Assembly (NCBI RefSeq): GCF_000721105.1
Contig: NZ_JOEV01000051.1
Span: forward strand, 1 to 49,856
Direction of reading: 5' to 3'
Source: Streptomyces cellulosae
GTDB taxonomy: Bacteria; Actinomycetota; Actinomycetes; Streptomycetales; Streptomycetaceae
Length of the DNA stretch: 49,856 bases
Part shown: positions 34,539 through 42,669 of the stretch, in pieces
Numbering within the stretch: the first letter of the stretch is position 1
Layout: every line of letters starts with the position of its first letter
Notes under the pieces: generated by a model
What the model saw: the letters and a program-made list of their open reading frames with translations, nothing else
What the model was told of the DNA's origin: nothing
Databases searched by the model: none
Position numbers and translations under genes: made by a program

Positions 34539-35876
34539 ATGCGCGAAAAGCGTTCCATCAGCAACCTCGGGCCGCGGAGAATGAGCCGCGCCCGCTCCCG
34601 GGCGGCCGTCGGCCTGTCCGTGGCGGCACTGGCCGCCGGCGCGACGACCGGCGCCGGACCGGCCGCCGCCCAGCCGAAGGCCGCCCCCGCGGCGGCGGCC
34701 GACTGCAGTGCCGCGTACCGCATCGAGCAGCAGCTCTCCAGCGGCACCACGTGGCGGATGTGCTGGCGCTACGACAACAAGGCCGGGCTCGTCCTGGAGA
34801 ACATCTCCTACCAGCCCAAGGGCGAGGCCGCGCCGATCAAGGTCCTCAACAGCGCCAGGCTCGGCCAGGTCCACGTGCCGTACGACGACGGGAAGGCCGA
34901 GTACGACGACCTCACGGGCCAGCCCTTCGCCCAGAGCCTGATGAACCTGGCGCCCGGCGAGTGCCCCGGCGGCACCATCCGCACCGTCAAGGTCCCGGAC
35001 GTGTGGACCTCGGACAACCCGAACGTCAAGGGCCTGTGCACCACCACCCGCTCCCGCGGCCACGCCTACCGCATGCAGGGCGAAGCGGCGAACAAGGTCT
35101 ACCAGGCCCAGGGCAAGGACCTGCTCGTCTACGCGGTCAACCAGGTCGGCTGGTACGAGTACATCACCGAGTGGCGCTTCCAGGACGACGGCACGGTCAC
35201 CATGAACGTGGGCGCGACCGGCAGCCTGTCCTACGAGGACTACGACGCCGGCGACGGCCGCGGCTGGCCCATCGGCAAGGGTGCCAAGGCCTACGCCACC
35301 AGCCACAGCCACAACGTCTTCTGGCGGCTCGACTTCGGCCTCGACGGCTCCTCCAAGAACGGCGTCGAGCAGTACGACTCGGCCGTCACCGCGCCCGCCC
35401 TCGGCCAGCAGGCCCCGACCACGAAGACCACCCGCACCAAGGTCACCAAGGAACTCGCGGCCGACGCCAAGACCTACCGCTGGTGGCGTGTGGTCAGCGC
35501 GACCGGCAAGAACAAGGACGGTCACGCGCGCTCGTACGAGATCGTCCCCGGCGCCAGCACCAAGTACCCGGGCCGCAGCTTCACCAAGCACGACCTGTAC
35601 TTCACCCAGTACAACAACTGCGAGCTGTTCGCCAGCAACAACCCCGGCAGCTGCGGCGGCAAGTCCGTCGACAAGTGGGTCAACGGCCAGAGCCTCACCC
35701 ACCCCGTGGTCTGGATGAACGTGGGCTTCCACCACATCGCCCGGGACGAGGACCAGCAGCCCATGCCGGTCCACTGGCAGGGCTTCTCCATCGCCCCGAG
35801 GGACGTCACGGCCATGAATCCGCTCACTCCCGCCGAGCTCGGCTGGCAGAACGGCCACTGGGAGCCGCGCGGCTGA
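34539..35876 (+). CDS. Exported copper amine oxidase-like protein with altered cofactor motif
   Basis: Protein of 445 residues. The N-terminal Arg-rich signal (RRMSRARSRAAVGLSVAALA) could be Tat-dependent. The body matches the C-terminal catalytic domain of copper amine oxidases: a VGWYEYITEWRFQDDGTV stretch where the topaquinone Tyr lies, the copper ligand pair HSH (His256, His258) in SHSHNVFWRLDFGLDG, and the third ligand at His398/399 in GFHHIARDEDQQPMP. The normal cofactor motif N-Y-D/E-Y is W205-Y206-E207-Y208 here. Tyr206 is kept but the Asn is not, so cofactor formation is uncertain. The large N-terminal domains of typical amine oxidases are absent. It probably oxidises amines or lysyl side chains outside the cell, or is a copper protein of new function. 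Confidence 0.8.
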   Translation: MREKRSISNLGPRRMSRARSRAAVGLSVAALAAGATTGAGPAAAQPKAAPAAAADCSAAYRIEQQLSSGTTWRMCWRYDNKAGLVLENISYQPKGEAAPIKVLNSARLGQVHVPYDDGKAEYDDLTGQPFAQSLMNLAPGECPGGTIRTVKVPDVWTSDNPNVKGLCTTTRSRGHAYRMQGEAANKVYQAQGKDLLVYAVNQVGWYEYITEWRFQDDGTVTMNVGATGSLSYEDYDAGDGRGWPIGKGAKAYATSHSHNVFWRLDFGLDGSSKNGVEQYDSAVTAPALGQQAPTTKTTRTKVTKELAADAKTYRWWRVVSATGKNKDGHARSYEIVPGASTKYPGRSFTKHDLYFTQYNNCELFASNNPGSCGGKSVDKWVNGQSLTHPVVWMNVGFHHIARDEDQQPMPVHWQGFSIAPRDVTAMNPLTPAELGWQNGHWEPRG

Positions 35877-35942
35877 GAAACGACCTGTCCATCCGGCTGC
35901 ACCGCCGACCGCTCCCGGAGTACCCTTCCTTGATCGTTGGGT

Positions 35943-35957
35943 GGGGGCCTGTCCCCC
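35943..35957. terminator. Weak terminator hairpin after the oxidase gene
   Basis: GGGGG-CCTGT-CCCCC lies 67 bp past the stop. The stem is only 5 bp, so this is tentative. Confidence 0.3.
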
Positions 35958-35989
35958 GAGGGCTCGGGGGAGCGGAAGGCGGTGCGCGG

Positions 35990-37228
35990 GTGGGCTCGGG
36001 AGGGCTGGAGTTGCCCCCTGGTGACGAGGGTCACGAGGGGAACTCCGCAGACGTCCCGCCCGGCACGGTGTCCCTTGCCAGACCGATGGACACGGGCTCC
36101 ATCGGACCGGAGCTGGACTGGGACGCCGACGCCTGGCGCGAGGTGCGCGTCCGCGCCCAGCGTGCGGGCCGGGCCTACATCTGGCTGAACCTCGTCGAAC
36201 AGCGGCTGCGCGCCGTCGTGGCCGCCGTGCTGCGCCCCATCTACGAACCCGTGCACGGCGGCGACTGGGTGGTCGCCGCGGCCGGACCGGCCGGCCAGGA
36301 GTGGGTCCAGCGCGCGGTCGCGGTCCGCGAAGTCAGCCGCCGCAAGGGCTACCTGCTCGACCCGGCCGACGACAACGTCCTCAGCTTCCTCACCCTGCCG
36401 CAGCTGCGCGAGCTGATGGTGCAGCACTGGCCGTGCTTCGAGCCGTACCTCGACGACCGCCGGGACGTCGAACTCGCCCTGGACGAGCTGGAGGTCACCC
36501 GGAACGTCGTCTCCCGCAACCGCGCCCTGTCCGAGGCCGTCCTGAACCAGGCCGAGCGGGCCTCCGCCCGGCTGCTGGAGATGCTCGGCACCGGCGGCGA
36601 CGTGCCCTCCGCGCGCCGGCTCCCGGTGGACGCGGTCGAGGACCTCGTCGGCGACCGGTACGCGGACGTGGTCGCCGTGCACTCCGACCGGGTACGGCTC
36701 ATGCGCCAGTTCCCCGCCGAGGACATCTTCGGCGAGGCCCGCCGCCTCGACGCCGTCGGCATCGGCCTCAACCTGCTCGTGCAGAACTTCTCCGGGCGCC
36801 GCCTGGTGCGGCTGGCCGAGTCCGGCTGCCGGGTGCGGCTGCTGTTCCTGAACCCGGCCTCCAGCGCCGTCAAGCGACGCGAGCGCGAACTCGGCGTCAA
36901 ACGCGGAGAGTTGAGCCGGGCCGTCGAGATGAACATCCTGCACATGCGCCGGGTCCGGTCCAAGCTGCGCGACCCGGGAGCCTTCGAGATCCAGGTGTAC
37001 GACGACACCCCCCGCTTCACCGCCTACCTCGTCGACGGCGACGGCACGGACGGCATCGCCGTGGTGCAGTCGTATCTGCGGCGCTCACGGGGAATGGAGG
37101 CGCCGGTGCTGGTGCTGCGCGGCGGCAGCAAGCTGGTCAAGTCGGGCCAGGTCGACGAGAGCGGTCTCTTCCCGACCTACCGCGAGGAGTTCGAGACGGC
37201 TTGGGCGGATTCGCGACCGGTGTCCTGA
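35990..37228 (+). CDS. SAV2148-family conserved protein (HEPN-like)
   Basis: Cytoplasmic protein of 412 residues, strongly conserved in streptomycetes and usually labelled SAV2148 family with a HEPN-like domain. It starts GSGGLELPPGDEGHEGNSAD and contains WREVRVRAQRAGRAYIWLNL, VEQRLRAVVAAVLRPIYEPV, KGYLLDPADDNVLSFLTLPQ, and in the C-half RLVRLAESGCRVRLLFLNPA followed by VVQSYLRRSRGMEAPVLVLR, which resembles a phospholipase-D-like or HKD fold without a clear HKD motif. The molecular role is unknown; the HEPN label would suggest RNA or nucleotide binding. GTG at 35990 is chosen from conservation of the N-terminal sequence; the frame is open far upstream. Confidence 0.8.
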   Translation: MGSGGLELPPGDEGHEGNSADVPPGTVSLARPMDTGSIGPELDWDADAWREVRVRAQRAGRAYIWLNLVEQRLRAVVAAVLRPIYEPVHGGDWVVAAAGPAGQEWVQRAVAVREVSRRKGYLLDPADDNVLSFLTLPQLRELMVQHWPCFEPYLDDRRDVELALDELEVTRNVVSRNRALSEAVLNQAERASARLLEMLGTGGDVPSARRLPVDAVEDLVGDRYADVVAVHSDRVRLMRQFPAEDIFGEARRLDAVGIGLNLLVQNFSGRRLVRLAESGCRVRLLFLNPASSAVKRRERELGVKRGELSRAVEMNILHMRRVRSKLRDPGAFEIQVYDDTPRFTAYLVDGDGTDGIAVVQSYLRRSRGMEAPVLVLRGGSKLVKSGQVDESGLFPTYREEFETAWADSRPVS

Positions 37229-37346
37229 AAGTCCCTCAGGCCCGCTGCGGACGCGGCGTAAGCGGAATGCGGTCCTCGGATTGTCAGTGGTGCGTGGGAT
37301 CGTGGAGACCACTGGGGGAAAGCACCACCAAGAAGGGGGACCACCC

Positions 37347-38069
37347 ATGGGCTGGCACCGGGAGCTGCTGATCGGCTTCGACCTGGAGACGACCGGAACC
37401 GATCCGCGCGAGGCGCGCATCGTCACGGGCGCCGTGATCGAGGTCAGGGCCGGACAGCCCCTCGGCCGACGGGAGTGGCTGGCGGATCCCGGCGTGGAGA
37501 TCCCCGCGGACGCGGTGGCGGTGCACGGCATCAGCAACGAGCGCGCGATCTCCGACGGCAGGCCCGCCGACCAGGTCGCGGAGGCCATCGCGGACGTCCT
37601 GGTGACGTACTGGAAGACGGGCGTGCCGGTCGTCGCCTACAACGCCGCCTTCGACCTCACCCTGCTCTCCGCCGAACTGCGCCGCCACCGCCTGCCGTCC
37701 CTGCGCGATCGCCTCGGCGGCCTCGACCCTGCCCCGGTCGTCGACCCCTACACCATCGACCGCTGGGCCGACCGCTACCGCCGCGGCAAGCGCAACCTCG
37801 AAGCGGTCTGCGAGGAGTACGGCGTGGTGCTCGACACCGCGCACGACGCCTCGGCCGACGCCCTCGCCGCCGCCCGGCTGGCCTGCGCGATAGCCGACCG
37901 TCACCCCAAGGTCGCGGCCCTCGGCCCGGTGGAACTGCACCGCCGCCAGATCGAGTGGTACGCCGAGTGGGCGGCGGACTTCCAGAGCTTCCTGCGCCGC
38001 AAGGGCGACACGGCCGCGGTGGTGGACGGAGCATGGCCCTTCCGGGAACTGGCCGACGAGCGGGTGTGA
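37347..38069 (+). CDS. DnaQ-like 3'-5' exonuclease (DEDDh)
   Basis: Nuclease of 240 residues. Exo I is LLIGFDLETTGTDP (Asp and Glu), Exo II YNAAFDLTLLSAEL (Asp), Exo III AHDASADALAAARLA (His and Asp), which makes a complete DEDDh set. VAVHGISNERA, the family segment between I and II, is also present. It degrades single-stranded DNA or RNA 3'-5' and could act as a proofreading-like or repair exonuclease. ATG at 37347 follows AGAAGGGGG; earlier starts are in the promoter region. Confidence 0.9.
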   Translation: MGWHRELLIGFDLETTGTDPREARIVTGAVIEVRAGQPLGRREWLADPGVEIPADAVAVHGISNERAISDGRPADQVAEAIADVLVTYWKTGVPVVAYNAAFDLTLLSAELRRHRLPSLRDRLGGLDPAPVVDPYTIDRWADRYRRGKRNLEAVCEEYGVVLDTAHDASADALAAARLACAIADRHPKVAALGPVELHRRQIEWYAEWAADFQSFLRRKGDTAAVVDGAWPFRELADERV

Positions 38070-38076
38070 CTCCATC

Positions 38077-38138
38077 CGTCAGGCGGGCCTTCGTCAGGCG
38101 GGCCTCCGTCAGGCGGGCCTCCCGTCAGGCGAGCGTCC
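38077..38138. repeat. 15-16 bp tandem repeat at convergent gene ends
   Basis: Four copies of CGTCAGGCGGGCCTY start at 38077, 38092, 38107 and 38123; the last is diverged and contains the stop of the YbaK gene. Confidence 0.8.
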
Positions 38139-38637
38139 CGTCGGCCGGGTGGGGGCCGGCGATCGGCTCCACCCGCGGCTGGGCGGTCCGCGCGTAGTCC
38201 GCGCCCGACATGCACAACGACCGGTCCAGACGGGCGGCGTTGAAGTACAGCCTGGGCCGGTCCACGACGTCCGGGTCGGCGACGAGTTCGAGTTCGGGGT
38301 CGAAGCTGAAGGGCAGCACGGTGCCGGGCACCGCGCGGGCCAGTCGTTCGGCCGTCTCCGCATCGCTGAAACCGACGTACCTGGCCGCGAACAGGGCACG
38401 GATCGCGTCCAGGTCCAGGCGACGGTCCCCGGGGACGACCGCGAGGACGTGCCGTGTGGTGCGGCGGTCGACCTTGACCCGCAGCACGATGCACTTCGCG
38501 GCCTCGGACGCCGGATGGCCACGCAGCGCGCTGACGGCGTCGGTGGTGCCCTCGGGGGCGTGATCGATGAGGTCGTAGTCGACGCGGGAGGTGTCGAGCA
38601 GGGAGATCAGGCGCTGGTAGGTGTCGTGACCGGGCAT
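38125..38637 (-). CDS. YbaK/EbsC-type aminoacyl-tRNA deacylase
   Basis: Protein of 170 residues with the YbaK/ProX editing fold: YDLIDHAPEGTTDAVSALRG, AAKCIVLRVKVD with the conserved Lys, VVPGDRRLDLDAIRALFAAR and VGFSDAETAERLARAVPGTV. This family removes wrongly attached amino acids from tRNA. The gene starts inside the end of the upstream transporter gene (31-bp overlap), so the two are translationally coupled. The repeat at its 3' end supplies the last codon and stop. Confidence 0.85.
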   Translation of the reverse strand: MPGHDTYQRLISLLDTSRVDYDLIDHAPEGTTDAVSALRGHPASEAAKCIVLRVKVDRRTTRHVLAVVPGDRRLDLDAIRALFAARYVGFSDAETAERLARAVPGTVLPFSFDPELELVADPDVVDRPRLYFNAARLDRSLCMSGADYARTAQPRVEPIAGPHPADGTLA

Positions 38638-39620
38638 GCGGGGTTCTCCTGGGTGTCCTGGGCGGGGCGGATGGGGGTTGCGCGATCGTCGGCGGCGTGG
38701 TCGGCGGTTTCGCGGTGGGCACGGTGGTCGCGCTCCACGGCCTGCCCCCAGTAGGTCCCGGCGACCATCAGGGCGGCGCCGAGGCCGGTGAACAACGTGA
38801 GGTGTTCGCCGCCGAGGGCGATGCCCACCGCCGCGGCCCAGATCGGCTCCGTGCCCAGCAGCAGGCCGGCGCGGCCGGCGGAGGTGCGCTGCACCGCCCA
38901 GGTCTGCGCGAGGAAGGCGAAGACACTGCAGAACAGGGCGAGATGGAGCAGTTGCGTCCAGGTCGCGGCGTCGGTGCGGACCAGGGTGGGGAGTTGATGC
39001 GCGGTCGGGATCAGGAACAGGGCAGACCCGACGAGGGTCTGCACGGTGGTCAGGTGCAGGGGGCGGATCGCGCGGTCCGCGGTGAGCCGGCCGATGAGGG
39101 CCACGTGTCCGGCCCGGACGACGGCCGCGCCGAGCATGAGCAGGTCGCCGAGGCGGGGCGCGTGGAAGCCGTTGCCGGTCATCAGCAGTCCCACGGCGAG
39201 GACACACACCCCGGCGGCGGCGTAGAAGGCGGGAGGCAGCCCGCCCGGGTGACCGGCGCGGTCGAGGAACGGGGTGAGGACGATGGTCAGGCTGATGATG
39301 AGCCCCGCGTTGGCGGCGGTGGTGTGGGCGACGCCGTACGTCTCCACGACCAGGACGGCGGCCTGGGTGATCCCGAGCGGCACCCCGGCCCGGAGCTCCT
39401 CGCGCGTCCAGCGGCGGGAGCCACCCCGGGCACCCGCGCGGGCGGCGACGAGAGCGAGACAGGCGAGCGCGGACAGGGCGTACCGCGCGAACAGGACCAG
39501 CAGGACGGGAAGGGCCGCGGTAGCGGTCTGGGTGGACAGATAGCTCGAACCCCAGACGAGGGCGACCAGGAGGAGTACCGCGTCGGTACGGCGGGTGTGG
39601 GACACCCGCCCACGGTGCAC
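38607..39620 (-). CDS. EamA/DMT-family transporter
   Basis: Membrane protein of 337 residues with ten predicted helices in two EamA repeats (first VLLLVALVWGSSYLSTQTAT, second near PRLGDLLMLGAAVVRAGHVA). The WGSSY start motif and late LLLGTEPIWAAAVGIALGGE are typical of drug/metabolite exporters. It overlaps the YbaK gene by 31 bp and is divergent from a LysR regulator, which probably controls it. GTG at 39620 has CAGGGA 8 bp upstream; GTG at 39605 is an alternative. The C-terminal tail after helix ten is hydrophilic and His-rich. Confidence 0.88.
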   Translation of the reverse strand: MHRGRVSHTRRTDAVLLLVALVWGSSYLSTQTATAALPVLLVLFARYALSALACLALVAARAGARGGSRRWTREELRAGVPLGITQAAVLVVETYGVAHTTAANAGLIISLTIVLTPFLDRAGHPGGLPPAFYAAAGVCVLAVGLLMTGNGFHAPRLGDLLMLGAAVVRAGHVALIGRLTADRAIRPLHLTTVQTLVGSALFLIPTAHQLPTLVRTDAATWTQLLHLALFCSVFAFLAQTWAVQRTSAGRAGLLLGTEPIWAAAVGIALGGEHLTLFTGLGAALMVAGTYWGQAVERDHRAHRETADHAADDRATPIRPAQDTQENPACPVTTPTSA

Positions 39621-39651
39621 CGAAAGGGTCCCTGAAGCCCAGGGCCACTTT

Positions 39652-39690
39652 CTTAAACGATCTTTTAGTGCCGCTACAGAATGCTCCTAG
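39652..39690. promoter_or_regulatory. LysR/EamA divergent control region
   Basis: The 79-bp gap is unusually AT-rich for this genome and holds CTTAAACGATCTTTTAG, an imperfect palindrome that suits a LysR T-N11-A site. Confidence 0.4.
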
Positions 39691-39699
39691 ACTGAGGGG

Positions 39700-40626
39700 G
39701 TGGACGAACGGCAGTTGCGGATCCTGCGGGAGCTGGGCGAACTCGGCAGTGTCACCGCGGTCGCCGAGGCGCTGCTGGTGACCCCGTCGGCGATCTCGCA
39801 GCAGCTGCGGTTGCTCCAGCGCTCTCTCCCCGTGCCGCTGACCGAGCGCGACGGGCGCCGACTGGTGCTCACCGACGCCGGGCAGGCGCTGGCGGGGGCG
39901 GCGGTCGAGGTGGAGACGGCGCTGGCGCGTGCCCGGCACGCGGTGGAGGAGTTCGTGGACCGGCCCGACGGCGAGGTGTCGGTGGCGGCGTTCCACAGCG
40001 CGGCCGCGGCCTTCTTCCCGCTGCTGCTGCGGGCCCTCGCCGGACCCGGGCACCCGGCACTCGCCCTCGCCGACGAGGACGTCGTCCAGGACGACTTCCC
40101 GCGGCTGACCCGCGAGTACGACCTCGTGCTCGCCCACCGCCTCGACCACGCCCCTCCATGGCCCCGCACGGTGACCGTGACGACGCTGTTGCGCGAACCC
40201 CTGGACGTGGCGCTCCCCGTCGGCCACCCGCTCGCCGCCAAGCGGCGGTTGACGCCGGCCGACGTCGCCGACGAGCCGTGGATCACCGTCCACGACGGCT
40301 TCCCGGTGATGGCGACCATCGAGGCCATCGCCGCGGCAGCGGGCCGCCGGCTCCGTCTGGCGCATCGCATCAACGAGTTCGCGGTCGCCGCGGAGGCCGT
40401 GGCTGCCGGCGGCGGACTCGCCCTGATGCCGCGCTGGACGACGCGCCCGCACCCGGCACTGGTCCTCAGACCCCTCGCCGGCGTCCAGGCACACCGTCAC
40501 ATCGACGCCCTCCACCGCCCGGAACGCGCGGCGCGCAGGGCGGTCCGCACGGTCCTGACGGAACTGCGCCGTGCGGCGCGGACGATCCGGGTCAGGGATG
40601 ACCAGGACGCCCCGCCGGACGCGTGA
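39700..40626 (+). CDS. LysR-family regulator
   Basis: Protein of 308 residues. The winged helix-turn-helix (GSVTAVAEALLVTPSAISQQ LRLLQ) is at residues 15-40, the linker helix follows, and the C-terminal effector domain runs from about 95 to 290 (EVSVAAFHSAAAAFFPLLLR, TLLREPLDVALPVGHPLA, AGGGLALMPRWTTRPHP). It is divergent from the EamA transporter gene with a short AT-rich gap, the usual arrangement for a regulator and its export target. The GTG at 39700 follows CTGAGGGGG. Confidence 0.9.
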   Translation: MDERQLRILRELGELGSVTAVAEALLVTPSAISQQLRLLQRSLPVPLTERDGRRLVLTDAGQALAGAAVEVETALARARHAVEEFVDRPDGEVSVAAFHSAAAAFFPLLLRALAGPGHPALALADEDVVQDDFPRLTREYDLVLAHRLDHAPPWPRTVTVTTLLREPLDVALPVGHPLAAKRRLTPADVADEPWITVHDGFPVMATIEAIAAAAGRRLRLAHRINEFAVAAEAVAAGGGLALMPRWTTRPHPALVLRPLAGVQAHRHIDALHRPERAARRAVRTVLTELRRAARTIRVRDDQDAPPDA

Positions 40627-40641
40627 CCGGCCCGCGCCCGC

Positions 40642-41505
40642 TCAGAACGGATACCACCGCACCGTCTCGTCCCCGTCCCGCAGGGACGCCACCCGGCGTC
40701 GGAACTCGGTCAGGGCCTTCGGGTTGCTCGGGGCGTGCTGGGCCACCCACGCACAGCTGGCCGTCTCCCGGGCGCCCCGGAGGACCGAGCAGCCCGGCCA
40801 CGCGCGTACGTCCCAGCCGTACGCCTCGGTGAAGGAGTCGTAGGCCGCTTCGGGCAGGCCGTAGCGGTCGTGGGAGAGGGCCATGACGACCAGGTCGTGC
40901 TCGCGCAGGTCGACGGAGACGGTTTCCAGGTCGACCAGGACCGGGCCGTCCGGGCCGACGTGGACGTTGCGGGGGAGGGCGTCGCCGTGGATGGGGCCGG
41001 GCGGCAGGTGCGGGGTCAGGGCGGCGGCGGCCGAGGCGAAGCCGTCGCGGCGCTCGCGGAGGTAGGCGGCGTCGGCCGGGTCGATCGCGTCGCCGGCGAG
41101 GCGCAGCCAGCGTTCCACTCCGGACAGCAGATCGCGGGGCGGCAGACCGAAGCCGGGGGCGGGCAGGGTGTGGATCATCCGCAGGAGTTCGGCCAGATCG
41201 CGGGGTTCGGCCCGGCGTACCGGATCGGGCAGCCGGTGCCACACGGTCACCGGGTGCCCCTCCACGAGCAGCGGCGTCGGGTCCGCCGCCCGGACCGCGG
41301 GCACGCACGACTCGGCGAGCCACACCGCGACGGCCAGTTCGCGGCGCGCCCGGTCGAAGAGCTCCGCGTCCCGGCCCACCTTGACGACCAGGTCACCGGC
41401 GGCGAACACCGCGTTCTCGCCCAGGGCCAGCAGCCGCGCGCCCCCTGCCGGACCCGGCAACACACCCGCCGCGGCCAGTACATCCCGCGCCTGTGCCTCG
41501 TCCAT
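40642..41505 (-). CDS. Aminoglycoside phosphotransferase-family protein
   Basis: Protein of 287 residues with an intact APH fold: nucleotide lobe GENAVFAAGDLVVKVGRDAE with the Lys, the catalytic loop IHGDALPRNVHV (HxDxxxxN complete) and the metal motif VLVDLETVS. It probably phosphorylates a small-molecule hydroxyl. Unlike the APH-fold protein at 21354, its catalytic residues are all present. No resistance gene cluster surrounds it, so substrate is open. ATG at 41505. It is convergent with the LysR gene, with only 15 bp between stops. Confidence 0.85.
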   Translation of the reverse strand: MDEAQARDVLAAAGVLPGPAGGARLLALGENAVFAAGDLVVKVGRDAELFDRARRELAVAVWLAESCVPAVRAADPTPLLVEGHPVTVWHRLPDPVRRAEPRDLAELLRMIHTLPAPGFGLPPRDLLSGVERWLRLAGDAIDPADAAYLRERRDGFASAAAALTPHLPPGPIHGDALPRNVHVGPDGPVLVDLETVSVDLREHDLVVMALSHDRYGLPEAAYDSFTEAYGWDVRAWPGCSVLRGARETASCAWVAQHAPSNPKALTEFRRRVASLRDGDETVRWYPF

Positions 41506-41713
41506 CGCCCACCTTCGTGTCGTCGTACGCCCTGCGCCGAGCCGCCTCGCGCCTGGCCCGGGAGTGCCGGGTTCCCGCCATCCGCCGGTCAGTCTCGCAT
41601 TCGTACAGGTCGGGCCGGTGTGCGCGGTGTCTTGACGGCGTACGGCGGCTTCACGACCATGGCCAAGGCCCGTCGGGCCCGAACGTCACGAACCGTGCGA
41701 AGGAGCCGCCGAC

Positions 41714-41737
41714 GTGGCAAAGGAGCCGATGACGTGA
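41714..41737 (+). other. Possible 7-codon leader peptide coupled to the ABC permease
   Basis: AAGGAG (41700-41705), an 8-bp spacer, then GTG GCA AAG GAG CCG ATG ACG TGA. The TGA overlaps the GTG start of the permease gene (GTGA). The RBS-plus-GTG stretch is a 20-bp direct repeat of the permease's own start region. Confidence 0.35.
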
Positions 41738-42669
41738 CCTTGGTGACCGCGACGAAGCGGTCGGCACCGGGCGCGCCGCGTGCCGGAGGACGCCGGCGAG
41801 CCACCGACCGCGGGGCCTGGTTCCTGGTGCTGCCCGCGCTGATCCCGATCCTGGTGCTGAGCGTGGGTCCGCTGCTCTACGGGATCCTGCTGGCCTTCAC
41901 CGATTCCCAGTCCGGACGGACCGAACCCACGGAGTGGGTCGGCGGTCTCAACTTCCAGGACCTGCTGCACGACACGCTGTTCTGGGAGTCGTTCCGGATC
42001 GGTCTGGTCTGGGCGGTCGGGGTGACCGTCCCGCAGTTCCTGCTCGCGCTCGGCCTCGCGCTCCTCCTCGACCAGGAGCTGCGCCTGCGCTGGCTGGCCC
42101 GCGCCCTGGCGATCATCCCGTGGGCCATGCCCGAGGTGGTCGTCGGTGTGATGTGGCGGCTCGTGTACACCCCGGACGCGGGGGTCCTCAACGAGACCCT
42201 GCGCGACCTCGGCCTCGGCGACGGCCGGGACTGGCTCAGTGGCCTCGGGACCGCCCTGCCCGCGGTGATCGTCGTCGGTGTCTGGGCGGGCATGCCGCAG
42301 ACCACGGTCGCCCTGCTCGCCGGCCTGCAGAACACCCCGCGCGAACTCCACGAGGCCGCGGCCATGGACGGCGCCGGTGCCTGGCGGCGCTTTTGGACCG
42401 TCACCTGGCCCGCCCTGCGCCCCGTCGCGCTCGCCGTCACCGCCCTCAACTTCATCTGGAACGTCAACTCGTTCGCCCTGGTGTACGTCCTGACCAGCGG
42501 CGGGCCCGGCGGCCGTACCCGTCTGCCCATGCTCTTCGCCTACGAAGAGGCCTTCCGCTACGGCCAGTTCGGCTATGCGGCGGCCATGGGCTGCGTGATG
42601 GTCGCGGTGATCTCGGTGCTGCTGGCCCTCTTCCTGGTGGGCCGGCTCAGGGGAGGGGACGAGACATGA
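41734..42669 (+). CDS. ABC sugar importer permease, MalF type
   Basis: Membrane protein of 311 residues with six helices (first FLVLPALIPILVLSVGPLLY) and the EAA loop motif EAAAMDGAGAWRRF that contacts the ATPase. It pairs with the MalG-type permease and the binding lipoprotein downstream. No ATPase gene is present, so a shared one such as MsiK elsewhere in the genome must energise it, the norm for Streptomyces CUT1 systems. GTG at 41734 has AAGGAG 9 bp upstream; ATG at 41659 is in frame but lacks a site. The downstream gene starts at ATGA. Confidence 0.9.
   Translation: MTLVTATKRSAPGAPRAGGRRRATDRGAWFLVLPALIPILVLSVGPLLYGILLAFTDSQSGRTEPTEWVGGLNFQDLLHDTLFWESFRIGLVWAVGVTVPQFLLALGLALLLDQELRLRWLARALAIIPWAMPEVVVGVMWRLVYTPDAGVLNETLRDLGLGDGRDWLSGLGTALPAVIVVGVWAGMPQTTVALLAGLQNTPRELHEAAAMDGAGAWRRFWTVTWPALRPVALAVTALNFIWNVNSFALVYVLTSGGPGGRTRLPMLFAYEEAFRYGQFGYAAAMGCVMVAVISVLLALFLVGRLRGGDET

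Noticed and set aside
41659..41733. ATG at 41659 as the start of the MalF-type permease
   Set aside because: In frame but without a ribosome site and it adds a strongly basic Arg-rich lead; GTG at 41734 has AAGGAG. Not fully excluded.
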